Below, piece after piece: positions 1 through 6,232 of a DNA stretch of 8,468 bases. The translations under genes were made by a program, and so were the position numbers. The number at the start of each line of letters is the position of its first letter. Position 1 is the stretch's first letter. This DNA comes from JAAEQG01 sp023133475 (GTDB lineage: Bacteria > Planctomycetota > Phycisphaerae > UBA1845): positions 1-8,468 of the forward strand of contig DAOVLE010000227.1 in NCBI GenBank assembly GCA_030631415.1, written 5' to 3'. Below the pieces are notes generated by a model. The model was not told the origin of the DNA and made no database searches. It saw only the letters and a program-made list of their open reading frames with translations.

Positions 1-23
1 ACCCACAGAGCTTCCAACGCCCA

Positions 24-93
24 GCACGGGCAAGGACCGCTAGGTAGCGCCATCGCAAGATGAACGTCTTCCGGGGGCGGTCCTTGCCCGTGC
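24..93. repeat. Perfect 17-bp inverted repeat with 36-nt spacer
   Basis: The arm at 24-40 (gcacgggcaaggaccgc) is exactly the reverse complement of the arm at 77-93. No T-tract follows on either side within a few bases, so it is not a convincing intrinsic terminator. It could be an intergenic repeat element, a mRNA-end stabiliser for a gene left of the window, or a protein-binding site. The function is unknown; only the repeat itself is certain. Confidence 0.85.
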
Positions 94-133
94 CACCCAA
101 CTACTTGCCCTGGCCACCCAACCGCTTGAATCG
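92..133 (+). repeat. Two tandem imperfect 21-bp units upstream of the promoter
   Basis: The 10-mer gccacccaac occurs at 92-101 and again at 113-122. Both copies are followed by two variable bases and cttg, giving units of 21 bp (92-112 and 113-133) that agree at 15 of 21 positions. The period equals two helical turns, and the second unit runs into the candidate -35 hexamer. That placement would suit a tandem regulator site, but this is inference from spacing only. Confidence 0.5.
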
Positions 134-154
134 GCAGGGCCGATCTGGTAGAAT
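126..154 (+). promoter_or_regulatory. Candidate sigma-70-type promoter for the DGR target gene
   Basis: TTGAAT at 126-131 and TAGAAT at 149-154 are separated by 17 bases; they match the sigma-70 consensus hexamers at 4 of 6 and 5 of 6 positions. A short palindrome, atcggc-agg-gccgat (130-144), fills the spacer and could act as an operator or be chance. Transcription would start near 160 and leave a leader of roughly 125 nt before the ATG at 289. It is the only good promoter match noticed in the gene-free stretch 1-288. Confidence 0.4.
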
Positions 155-288
155 GCGCGGGGTTGGGGTTCGGTAGCGGATAAACGAAGGCAACTGAACC
201 GCATCGGAAACATTAGCGTCTGACGTGGGCATCGGCCTCACGGCTGGGTCGTCAGGCCGGCAACTCTAGGAGCAAGGAGACAGGAACC

Positions 289-1629
289 ATGAAAGCCCTA
301 CTCATTCGACGAGCGACACTCGCGCTGGCGATCTTCGCCGTCTCTGATGCGGCCTGGGCCAACTCGGCTCCGGTGGTCAGCAACGTCACCTCCAGCCAGC
401 GGACCGACGGGTCGAAGATCGTGGACATCCGCTACAACTTATCGGACGCGGACGGCGATCCCTGCACCGTATCCGTGCAGGCCAGTGACGACGCCGGGGC
501 GACCTGGACCGTGCCGATCACGGCGGTCACTGGAGCAGTCGGCAGCGGCATCACGCCGGGCTCCGGCAAGCACATCGTCTGGAACAGCGCGACAGACCTG
601 CCCGAGGCTTTCGGCAGCCAGTACAAGGTTCGCGTCTGCGCCGACGACGGCCAGAGCAGCGTGCCGCCGGGAATGGTGTTTGTCCCCGCCGGGGAGTTCC
701 AGATGGGCGACCCGTGGAGCGAGGGCCTGAGCGGCGAGCGCCCGGTCCACGCCGTCTACCTCAGCCCGTACTCCATCGACACCTACGAGGTCACCAACCA
801 GCAGTACGCCGACGGACTGAACTGGGCCTACGCCCAGGGCGGGCTGATCACGGTGACCAGCGGCGTGGTTTACAAGTACAACAGCGGGACCAGCTATCCG
901 TACTGCGATACGACGGCGAGCAGTATGTACAGCCGGATCACCTGGAACGGCAGCACGTTCGGAATCACGTCGGGCAAAGAAGACCACCCGATGCTGAGGG
1001 TGAGCTGGTACGGCTCGGTGGCATTCTGCAACTGGCGCAGCGCGATGGAGGGCAAGCCGCTGTGCTACGACCTTTCGACCTGGACGTGCAACTTTGGCGT
1101 GGCGGGTTACCGCCTGCCGACGGAGGCGGAGTGGGAGAAGGCGTCCGGTTGGGACCCGGTTCAAGAGCGGCACTATCGCTTCGGCGAGCACACCGACGGC
1201 TGCGGATACAACTGCCTGGACGGGCAGCGGGCCAACTACTCGAACAGCGGCGATCCGTATGATTTCGGCAGTGTATATGATCCAAAGACGACGCCGGTGG
1301 GCTTCTACAACGGCGCACTGCACTACAAAGTAGACTTTGGCTGGCCGGGTAGCGCAACGAGCTATCAGACGCAGAACGCCCAGAGCTACTACGGCTGCTA
1401 CGACATGAGCGGGAACGTGTGGGAGTGGTGCAATGACTGGTATCTGAGCACGTACTATTCGAGTTCGCCAGGATCAAACCCGACGGGACCGGGCTCAGGG
1501 ACGTGCCGTGTTCTGCGCGGCGGCTGTTGGGCCTACAATCCGGACCACTGCCGCTCGGCGAATCACAACACGAACACGCTCGACGGCTGCAGCCTCACCG
1601 TTGGGTTTCGTGTTGCGGCAGGGACTTGA
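289..1629 (+). CDS. Secreted SUMF1/C-type-lectin-fold protein, probable DGR variable protein
   Basis: The 446-residue product starts at an ATG preceded by AAGGAG (274-279, 9-nt gap). Residues 1-24 form a signal peptide ending AWA. Residues 26-118 look like a beta-sandwich domain (DGSKIVDIRYNLSDADGD). Residues 128-445 are a formylglycine-generating-enzyme (SUMF1) fold: GMVFVPAGEFQMGD at 128-141, DTYEVTN at 164-170, YRLPTEAEWEKA at 274-285, DMSGNVWEW at 372-380, RVLRGG at 407-412 and GFRVA at 439-443. The catalytic cysteine pair of true formylglycine-generating enzymes is not evident: C421 aligns with the second cysteine, but a tyrosine (416) lies where the first is expected. A ligand-binding role is therefore more likely than an enzyme. 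Many DGR target proteins use this fold, and the last 35 residues have the codon pattern of a variable region. Hairpins and an avd fragment follow. The protein is probably exported or surface-exposed; its ligand is unknown. Confidence 0.9.
   Translation: MKALLIRRATLALAIFAVSDAAWANSAPVVSNVTSSQRTDGSKIVDIRYNLSDADGDPCTVSVQASDDAGATWTVPITAVTGAVGSGITPGSGKHIVWNSATDLPEAFGSQYKVRVCADDGQSSVPPGMVFVPAGEFQMGDPWSEGLSGERPVHAVYLSPYSIDTYEVTNQQYADGLNWAYAQGGLITVTSGVVYKYNSGTSYPYCDTTASSMYSRITWNGSTFGITSGKEDHPMLRVSWYGSVAFCNWRSAMEGKPLCYDLSTWTCNFGVAGYRLPTEAEWEKASGWDPVQERHYRFGEHTDGCGYNCLDGQRANYSNSGDPYDFGSVYDPKTTPVGFYNGALHYKVDFGWPGSATSYQTQNAQSYYGCYDMSGNVWEWCNDWYLSTYYSSSPGSNPTGPGSGTCRVLRGGCWAYNPDHCRSANHNTNTLDGCSLTVGFRVAAGT
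1519..1629 (+). other. Candidate DGR variable region (VR) with 3' constant end (IMH-like)
   Basis: Codons for residues 415-417 are GCC TAC AAT, for 419-420 GAC CAC, and for 433-437 GGC TGC AGC CTC ACC. All end in C or T while the first two bases vary freely, which fits AAC/AAT template codons mutated at adenine. TGT at 413 could come from AGT. Between these lie constant blocks (P418, C421-R-S-A424, D432, and GTT GGG TTT CGT from 1600). The invariant tail 1600-1629 is the likely initiation-of-mutagenic-homology end. The left edge is approximate. No template repeat is present in the window for direct comparison, so the call rests on codon pattern, protein fold and the downstream hairpins and avd fragment. 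Confidence 0.75.
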
Positions 1630-1666
1630 ACTTTGCTGCTTGGCTCTTTAACCCTTTGCGGGGGGT

Positions 1667-1685
1667 ATGGGGGGTGTCCCCCCAT
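1667..1685 (+). repeat. DGR-type hairpin 1 (8-bp stem, 3-nt loop)
   Basis: The sequence atggggggtgtccccccat is a perfect 8-bp stem with loop TGT, 37 bases after the end of the target gene. In known DGRs a DNA hairpin or cruciform just downstream of the variable region is needed for efficient target recognition, and this lies in the right place. There is no T-tract, so an intrinsic terminator is unlikely. The linker 1630-1666 is pyrimidine-rich and carries ctttgc twice (1631-1636, 1654-1659). Confidence 0.8.
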
Positions 1686-1702
1686 CGCCGCCGTAGGCGG
1701 CG
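1686..1702 (+). repeat. Second hairpin directly abutting the first (7-bp stem, 3-nt loop)
   Basis: The bases cgccgcc-gta-ggcggcg form a perfect 7-bp stem starting on the very next base after hairpin 1. The pair gives 36 bases of continuous hairpin sequence between the target gene and the avd start. Whether the second stem takes part in retrohoming, shields avd translation or stabilises the mRNA is unknown. Confidence 0.75.
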
Positions 1703-1714
1703 CAGCGAGCAAAA

Positions 1715-1888
1715 ATGGCAAAAGACGAGTTGCTGGTAATCGATCGGACGTACGAACTGCTCAAGTGGTTCCTGGGCAGGCTCAGCAAGTTTCCGCGCTC
1801 GCATCGCTACGGGCTTGGCCCGGTCAGGGACAGAATGAGTCCGCAGATTACGCAGATCTCGCAGAGGAGGGTGGCGGGCCATGAGTGA
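1715..1888 (+). pseudogene. avd: Truncated DGR accessory protein Avd (N-terminus only)
   Basis: The frame from the ATG at 1715 encodes 57 residues. Residues 1-41 begin MAKDELLVIDRTYELLKW and contain KFPRSHRYGLG (25-35), the N-terminal helix and signature of Avd / four-helix-bundle proteins that assist the DGR reverse transcriptase. Family members are usually about 110-125 residues. From residue 42 the translation (SPQITQISQ) is the 26-bp repeat read in frame, and the frame stops at 1886-1888 inside the next gene. The rest of avd, the template repeat and the reverse transcriptase are absent downstream. Most likely an insertion or deletion at the repeat removed them. The fragment lacks three of the four helices and is unlikely to be functional. 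Confidence 0.78.
1840..1865 (+). repeat. 26-bp direct repeat, copy 1 (left border of the GxxExxY cassette)
   Basis: The bases tccgcagattacgcagat continuing to 1865 match 2306-2331 at 24 of 26 positions. The copy marks the point where avd homology ends. Its end is followed directly by AGGAGG (1865-1870), which serves as the ribosome binding site of the GxxExxY gene. Such CGCAGATT-rich units are often seen beside GxxExxY genes in diverse genomes, from general knowledge of the family. Confidence 0.8.
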
Positions 1889-2357
1889 CAACCGTGATCC
1901 GCGGACCTACGCGATCATCGGGGCGGCGATGGAGGTCCATCGGGAGCTCGGCGGTGGTTTCCTGGAACCGGTGTATCAAGAGGCGCTGGGCATCGAGTTC
2001 GAGTCCCGAGGAATCACCCATTGCCGAGAGGTGCAAGTGCCCGTGCCCGTGCTCTATAAAGGGCAACGACTGGTCTGCGAATACCGGGCCGACTTTGTCT
2101 GCTTCGAGTCGGTCATCGTTGAACTGAAGGCCGTGTGCGAACTCTCCGGTGCTCACGAAGCCCAGGTCATCAACTACCTGAAGGCGACGGGCTTTGAGAT
2201 AGGTTTATTGCTCAACTTTGGCGGTGAATCGCTTCAGTACAAGCGATTTATTCTCTCAAGAGACAATCTGCGTCAATCCGCGAAATCTGCGGATAAAGAC
2301 AGTCATCCGCAGATGACGCAGATTTCGCAGACGAAGAATGATGGGAGACAATCATGA
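1881..2357 (+). CDS. GxxExxY family protein (PD-(D/E)XK nuclease-like)
   Basis: The 158-residue product contains the family signature GFLEPVY at residues 26-32, preceded by the conserved helix GAAMEVHRELG. A PD-(D/E)XK-type arrangement is visible: D71 in YRADFV, then E81 and K83 in VELKAV. QVINYLKATG (95-104) and LLNFG (110-114) are also family hallmarks. The biochemical role is unestablished; a nucleic-acid-cutting function is inferred from the fold. The start is supported by AGGAGG at 1865-1870, ten bases upstream. Residues 132-158 do not belong to the domain but come from translation of repeat copy 2 and its inverted partners. The gene lies between two 26-bp direct repeats and interrupts the avd region, so it probably arrived as a cassette. 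Its stop overlaps the next start by four bases. Confidence 0.9.
   Translation: MSDNRDPRTYAIIGAAMEVHRELGGGFLEPVYQEALGIEFESRGITHCREVQVPVPVLYKGQRLVCEYRADFVCFESVIVELKAVCELSGAHEAQVINYLKATGFEIGLLLNFGGESLQYKRFILSRDNLRQSAKSADKDSHPQMTQISQTKNDGRQS
2265..2331. repeat. Repeat copy 2 plus inverted partners (multi-hairpin element)
   Basis: Copy 2 of the 26-bp repeat is at 2306-2331. Upstream are inverted versions of the same unit: 2285-2294 pairs perfectly with 2305-2314 (10-bp stem, 10-nt loop), 2280-2291 pairs with 2317-2328 (12 bp), and 2265-2275 pairs with 2314-2324 (11 bp). These pairings are alternatives to one another. The element lies inside the 3' end of the GxxExxY frame and just upstream of the next ribosome binding site, so it might influence translation of the following gene. 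Confidence 0.8.
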
Positions 2358-5300
2358 AAACGTGTGATGCGAAGACGATGATGCCCGGGTTGGCGCTCGT
2401 CGTCATGGGCTTGTGCTGTTCGGCGTACGCCGACTCGGATTGCGAGAACTCGGCGGCGTTCACGATCGACAACGCCACGGTGCAATTCGCCGATGTCATC
2501 GGACGTGTAGTCGAGGACAGCGGGGGCAATCCGCCCGTGGCCGGCGCCACGGTCGTGCTGAGCCCCGGTGGGCATGTCACCACGACGCTGGGCGACGGTA
2601 CGTTGGAGTTTCAGGACGTGCCGATCGCGACGGGGTACGGGCTTGAGATTGTGGCCGAGGGATACGAGTCAGTGACGATCAGCCCGGTCGATGTGCTGTT
2701 GGGCGTCAATGATCTCGGGGACATCCTCCTGACGCCATTGACCGGCACGTTCTCGCTCCAGCCGCTTTCGCCCGCGATTCACGATGGGGCAAGCCAGGTC
2801 GAGGAGGGCTGTTTGGCGTATCGCTACTTCCGCGTCGTGCGAGACGATACGGACCAACCGCAAGGAGGTGTGCGGATTCGCGTGCGCCCGGTCGGCGGTA
2901 GTTTCGTGGACCAGGCGACGTATGCGGTTCAAGCCGGATATGCGGGAGCCACTCCGGGGCTGTCGGATGGCGGATCGGGCGCGGTGCGGCTGTGCATCCC
3001 CGCCAGCGAGGTTGGCGGATCGGGCAGTGCGCAGACCTTCGAGACGGTCTTGCCCGATGAAAGCTCGGGACCCAGCTTCGAGGTTTCCGTCGTGTCGCGA
3101 CGGTACGAACACGGCTGGTCGCAGCAGGCCGGGAAGGGGATCAACGTTGGCGTGAACGTCGTAGGCGAAGGTACCTTGGGCGTGGAGCAAGGCTACCTGG
3201 GTTCCATTGCGCGACAGTCTGGCGGCGAGGGCGACCCGGAGCAAGTATCCAACGGCTCTTCCACGCGCCTGACGTTTGAAGTGGGAGTCGGCGCGCCGGT
3301 CGGTGGTTCTGCGAAGATCCTCGGTGCCAAGTTTGGGGCAACGGCGAGCGGCGGAGTGGGGCTCTATGCGGAGCTGGATACGCAGTTTGCATACGGGTTT
3401 GACACCGTGGCACCACCCAATGCTGATGCGGCCCTGCAACGTCTGTATTGCCTGTACGCGAGTGCCCCCGAGCTTGTCGCCGGACCGGGCTTCAGCACGG
3501 TGATTAGCCTGATCCGATCGTGGATCGAACAGCAACTTCTGGGAGACACGTGGCGGTGGTCTGAAGGGGGGTTTGAGGTGGGAGGATACGGAACCGTGGA
3601 GGGCATACTTGGGATCATTGTCGGAAAGGAGTTTGCCTTAGGGGGCACATTGGAGGCTGATGGGGAAATCGGTGGTCGCTTCAGAACCCGATACGATAAG
3701 CCGGGAGACAGGTGGATCGCTCAAGCCGGATTGGCAATGCGGGGGTCCGCAGACGTCGGTATCGGCATCGGGTTTCGACCCTATGCCGGGACGGGACGCC
3801 CGGCGGCGTTCAAGACAATCATGAACAACCTGGGGATCGGCATCAGCACGGGCGGTTGGTTTGGCGTGGAACAACTGTTCGAGGTAGAGATACCTGACGG
3901 TGCAAACCGTGCTGACTACACCCGCTTGATTACGCGAGCGGGTGGAACGCTGGCGTGGTGGGACCCGGTAGCCGATTTGGTTGGCAACCCCGATCCGAAT
4001 GAGCGGGACGTTGTCGTGGAGATCGCAGTAACGCAGCCGATCAGTTCGTCGCAGGAATGGCAGCGAGCGGCCAGTCTTCCCGGCATGGTGGACCTGCTCT
4101 CAGGCGCGGGTGGTCCGCTGGTGAATGCGGCGTTCGGCGATAATGTCATCACCGGGTTGTTTGGCGACTATCACTATGCGAAGGACATGACATACTGTTT
4201 TAGCGCGGAGTTGAGCGATCCGTGGCAGGCTGATGTTGGCATAGAGGGGACACTGATCTTGAAACTCGGTATCCATTTCAATGCTGGCGTTGCTCGAACG
4301 CGTTCGTTTGAACTGGAACGAGGTGTCATTCGGGGCGGATGCCTGTTCCCGCTCCAATCGACTCCTGGGGCAAATGGGATTCCGTCCAATACGGAGTCGA
4401 TTATAGACATCCAGGGGGCTTGGGTGAACGTGGCCGCGGGTTGGTTTGAGGAACAGGTGTGGAACTTCTTTGAATGGATCTTCGGTGGGGGGCGGTCGGA
4501 CGACTTGATCCAGTTGACGACCACAACTGGATCTGCCGAGTTGCTGGTCCCGAGTGGCACTTTTGCGGTCGGCACCACGATGGGGATCGACAGTTGGGCG
4601 GACGAGGCTGTCACAACGAACGGATGGATGTACGGCGTTGGCGGCATGTATCGCTTTGAAGCGGATTCCGAGCCAACTGGTTCGATGACGCTGAAGATCG
4701 AATACCTTGACAGCACGATCGTGGGCCTCTCGGAGGCAGAGTTACGGGTTTATCGTCATGACGTATCGGCCGAGAGGTGGCAACTCGTTGGTGGCATCGT
4801 GGACGTCAACAGCAACGCGGTCAGCGTCGACATTGATACAAACGGCTTGTACACGATCGCACCGCCGCTGCCTGCAGGGGCGATAGCGTTTCAGCTCAGC
4901 GCGACGATGTTGCCGGCGGACGGAACATCGACGGTTGTGGCACAGGCTGAGAACCTCCTCCTGAACACCGGGGCCGTTGTGGATGATGGCTGGCTCTACA
5001 CCGTGCAAGTCGAGGGGATGGACATAGTCACGGAAGATGTATATCCGGATCTGGCAGGCGTGCAGGTGGTCAGCTCGAACGGCCAAGTGTCGGTTGAATT
5101 CCAGGCTCCGGAGCAGGGCGGCATCGGTATCTTCAGCCTGAAGTCGATTTTGGGCGACGCGGCTGGGAGTAGTATGATCGCGTTCGAAGATGATGCGGCG
5201 CCTCCCGAAGTGACGGGGCTGCAATTGGTGGGCGGACAGAGCCGGGTGCAAGTCTCCTGGGATGCCAGTGGCATGCCAGCGGACGTGGCCCGTTACCTTG

Positions 5301-5986
5301 TCTACTACAGTCAGGATCACGTGCCGCCGCCGTTTGATGGGACATCCCAGGTCGAGGGGGCGCCCTCGCCCGTACATGTCGCTGGTTCAAGCTGGGTCCT
5401 CCGCGGCCTGACCGAGGGGTCGGAGTATCATGTGGCCGTCAGTGCGGTGGACGTGTCCGGCAATGAAGGGCTGCTGTCAACGGTGATGACCGCGACAACC
5501 GCCGAGGCGCCACCGACGCCGCCAGTTGGTGTGTCAGCCGCGGCGGCGGATGGTGAACGATACGAAGTGTCATGGGCACTATCTGAGGATGATGGCTTCA
5601 ACGACCGCGACGTGCATCATTACGAAGTGTTCCGCTGGGTGGTTCCGGGCGAGATCGGCGTGAAGGTGGCGGACGTTGCGGCCGGGCTTTCCGCCTATAT
5701 TGATGACACCAGTGCGCTACCACCTCAAGCGTTCGTCATGTACGAAGTGGCTGCGGTTGATACGGCTGGCCTGAGTTCGGAGCGCGTCGGTCTGCCGTTC
5801 GATCCTGATGGCGATCAGGATGGCGACGTCGATTTGGACGACTACCTCGCTTTCGCCGATTGCCTTGGCGGGCCAATGGTTGTTCCGGCATCGGTTCCGG
5901 AGTGTCTGGATGGATTCGATACCGATGGCGACGGTGACGTGGATATGGCAGACTTCCAGGTTTTCCAGTTGATCTTTGGCGGGTAG
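2354..5986 (+). CDS. Large secreted multidomain protein with FN3 and EF-hand/dockerin-like C-terminus
   Basis: The 1210-residue product starts with a signal peptide (about 1-26, ending SAYA). Residues 46-128 resemble a carboxypeptidase-regulatory-like beta-sandwich (VIGRVVEDSGG, PVAGATVVL, YESVTI). Residues 300-660 are glycine-rich and unrecognised. Residues 720-837 resemble a ZU5-like beta module (LRVYRHDVSAERWQLV). Residues 840-945 look Ig-like. Residues 950-1050 and 1054-1148 are two fibronectin type III domains. The tail has two EF-hand loops, D1152-D1163 and D1189-D1200, each DxDxDGxVxxxD, like planctomycete dockerin-type termini that bind calcium and may mediate surface attachment or sorting. 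The start has GGGAG at 2343-2347, and its ATG overlaps the upstream stop (ATGA), so translation may be coupled. No catalytic motif was recognised; a structural or adhesive surface role is inferred. The gene converges with the toxin locus. Confidence 0.88.
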   Translation: MKTCDAKTMMPGLALVVMGLCCSAYADSDCENSAAFTIDNATVQFADVIGRVVEDSGGNPPVAGATVVLSPGGHVTTTLGDGTLEFQDVPIATGYGLEIVAEGYESVTISPVDVLLGVNDLGDILLTPLTGTFSLQPLSPAIHDGASQVEEGCLAYRYFRVVRDDTDQPQGGVRIRVRPVGGSFVDQATYAVQAGYAGATPGLSDGGSGAVRLCIPASEVGGSGSAQTFETVLPDESSGPSFEVSVVSRRYEHGWSQQAGKGINVGVNVVGEGTLGVEQGYLGSIARQSGGEGDPEQVSNGSSTRLTFEVGVGAPVGGSAKILGAKFGATASGGVGLYAELDTQFAYGFDTVAPPNADAALQRLYCLYASAPELVAGPGFSTVISLIRSWIEQQLLGDTWRWSEGGFEVGGYGTVEGILGIIVGKEFALGGTLEADGEIGGRFRTRYDKPGDRWIAQAGLAMRGSADVGIGIGFRPYAGTGRPAAFKTIMNNLGIGISTGGWFGVEQLFEVEIPDGANRADYTRLITRAGGTLAWWDPVADLVGNPDPNERDVVVEIAVTQPISSSQEWQRAASLPGMVDLLSGAGGPLVNAAFGDNVITGLFGDYHYAKDMTYCFSAELSDPWQADVGIEGTLILKLGIHFNAGVARTRSFELERGVIRGGCLFPLQSTPGANGIPSNTESIIDIQGAWVNVAAGWFEEQVWNFFEWIFGGGRSDDLIQLTTTTGSAELLVPSGTFAVGTTMGIDSWADEAVTTNGWMYGVGGMYRFEADSEPTGSMTLKIEYLDSTIVGLSEAELRVYRHDVSAERWQLVGGIVDVNSNAVSVDIDTNGLYTIAPPLPAGAIAFQLSATMLPADGTSTVVAQAENLLLNTGAVVDDGWLYTVQVEGMDIVTEDVYPDLAGVQVVSSNGQVSVEFQAPEQGGIGIFSLKSILGDAAGSSMIAFEDDAAPPEVTGLQLVGGQSRVQVSWDASGMPADVARYLVYYSQDHVPPPFDGTSQVEGAPSPVHVAGSSWVLRGLTEGSEYHVAVSAVDVSGNEGLLSTVMTATTAEAPPTPPVGVSAAAADGERYEVSWALSEDDGFNDRDVHHYEVFRWVVPGEIGVKVADVAAGLSAYIDDTSALPPQAFVMYEVAAVDTAGLSSERVGLPFDPDGDQDGDVDLDDYLAFADCLGGPMVVPASVPECLDGFDTDGDGDVDMADFQVFQLIFGG

Positions 5987-6211
5987 GTGATGAGCGAACC
6001 GTCGTGTCGGTTTCGCATGTCGTAGCGATATGCGGTCTCCCACTCCAAAGCCGGCAGCAGGCTCTCGTCGGCGACCACACGCTCGAATTCGTCCGCGATG
6101 CCGTGGGTGTCGGCGTTGCCTCCCCGAACTGCCCCAGGCCGGCAAAGCAAGTTAGCAGAAATGCAATCACAGGCTGCACAACCACGGATACGCTCCAAAC
6201 CAAAACGCCAT
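5987..6211 (-). pseudogene. Frameshifted remnant of a small, probably secreted protein gene
   Basis: GGAGG (6224-6220) lies 8 bases before an ATG at 6211-6209, a well-formed start, but that frame stops after 14 codons (MAFWFGAYPWLCSL). A second minus frame over the same bases reads a hydrophobic stretch (VVVQPVIAFLLTCFAGLG) like a signal-peptide core. A third reads the protein-like DEFERVVADESLLPALEWE and then AYRYDMRNRHDGSL before running into antisense of the large secreted gene. This fits a gene broken by two small indels and cut at its 3' end. No family is recognised. It could instead be noncoding with chance open frames. Confidence 0.3.
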
Positions 6212-6232
6212 ACCCGAATCCTCCTTCACTTG

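Noticed and set aside
24..93. Intrinsic terminator at the 17-bp inverted repeat
   Set aside because: The 36-base spacer is long and no T-run follows either arm.
439..1323. 294-codon open frame on the minus strand opposite the SUMF1-fold gene
   Set aside because: It is antisense to a clear gene, is rich in Arg/Ala/Val as expected from high-GC shadow frames, and shows no recognised motif or ribosome binding site.
289..1629. Function as a sulfatase-activating formylglycine-generating enzyme
   Set aside because: The first catalytic cysteine of the pair is not at its expected place (Y416), no sulfatase gene is nearby, and the C-terminal region fits a variable ligand-binding surface better.
1667..1702. 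Intrinsic terminator after the SUMF1-fold gene
   Set aside because: The stems are strong but not followed by a T-tract; an A-run and the avd start follow instead.
1840..2331. CRISPR array or insertion sequence at the 26-bp repeats
   Set aside because: There are only two direct copies, a gene lies between them, and there is no transposase or terminal inverted repeat.
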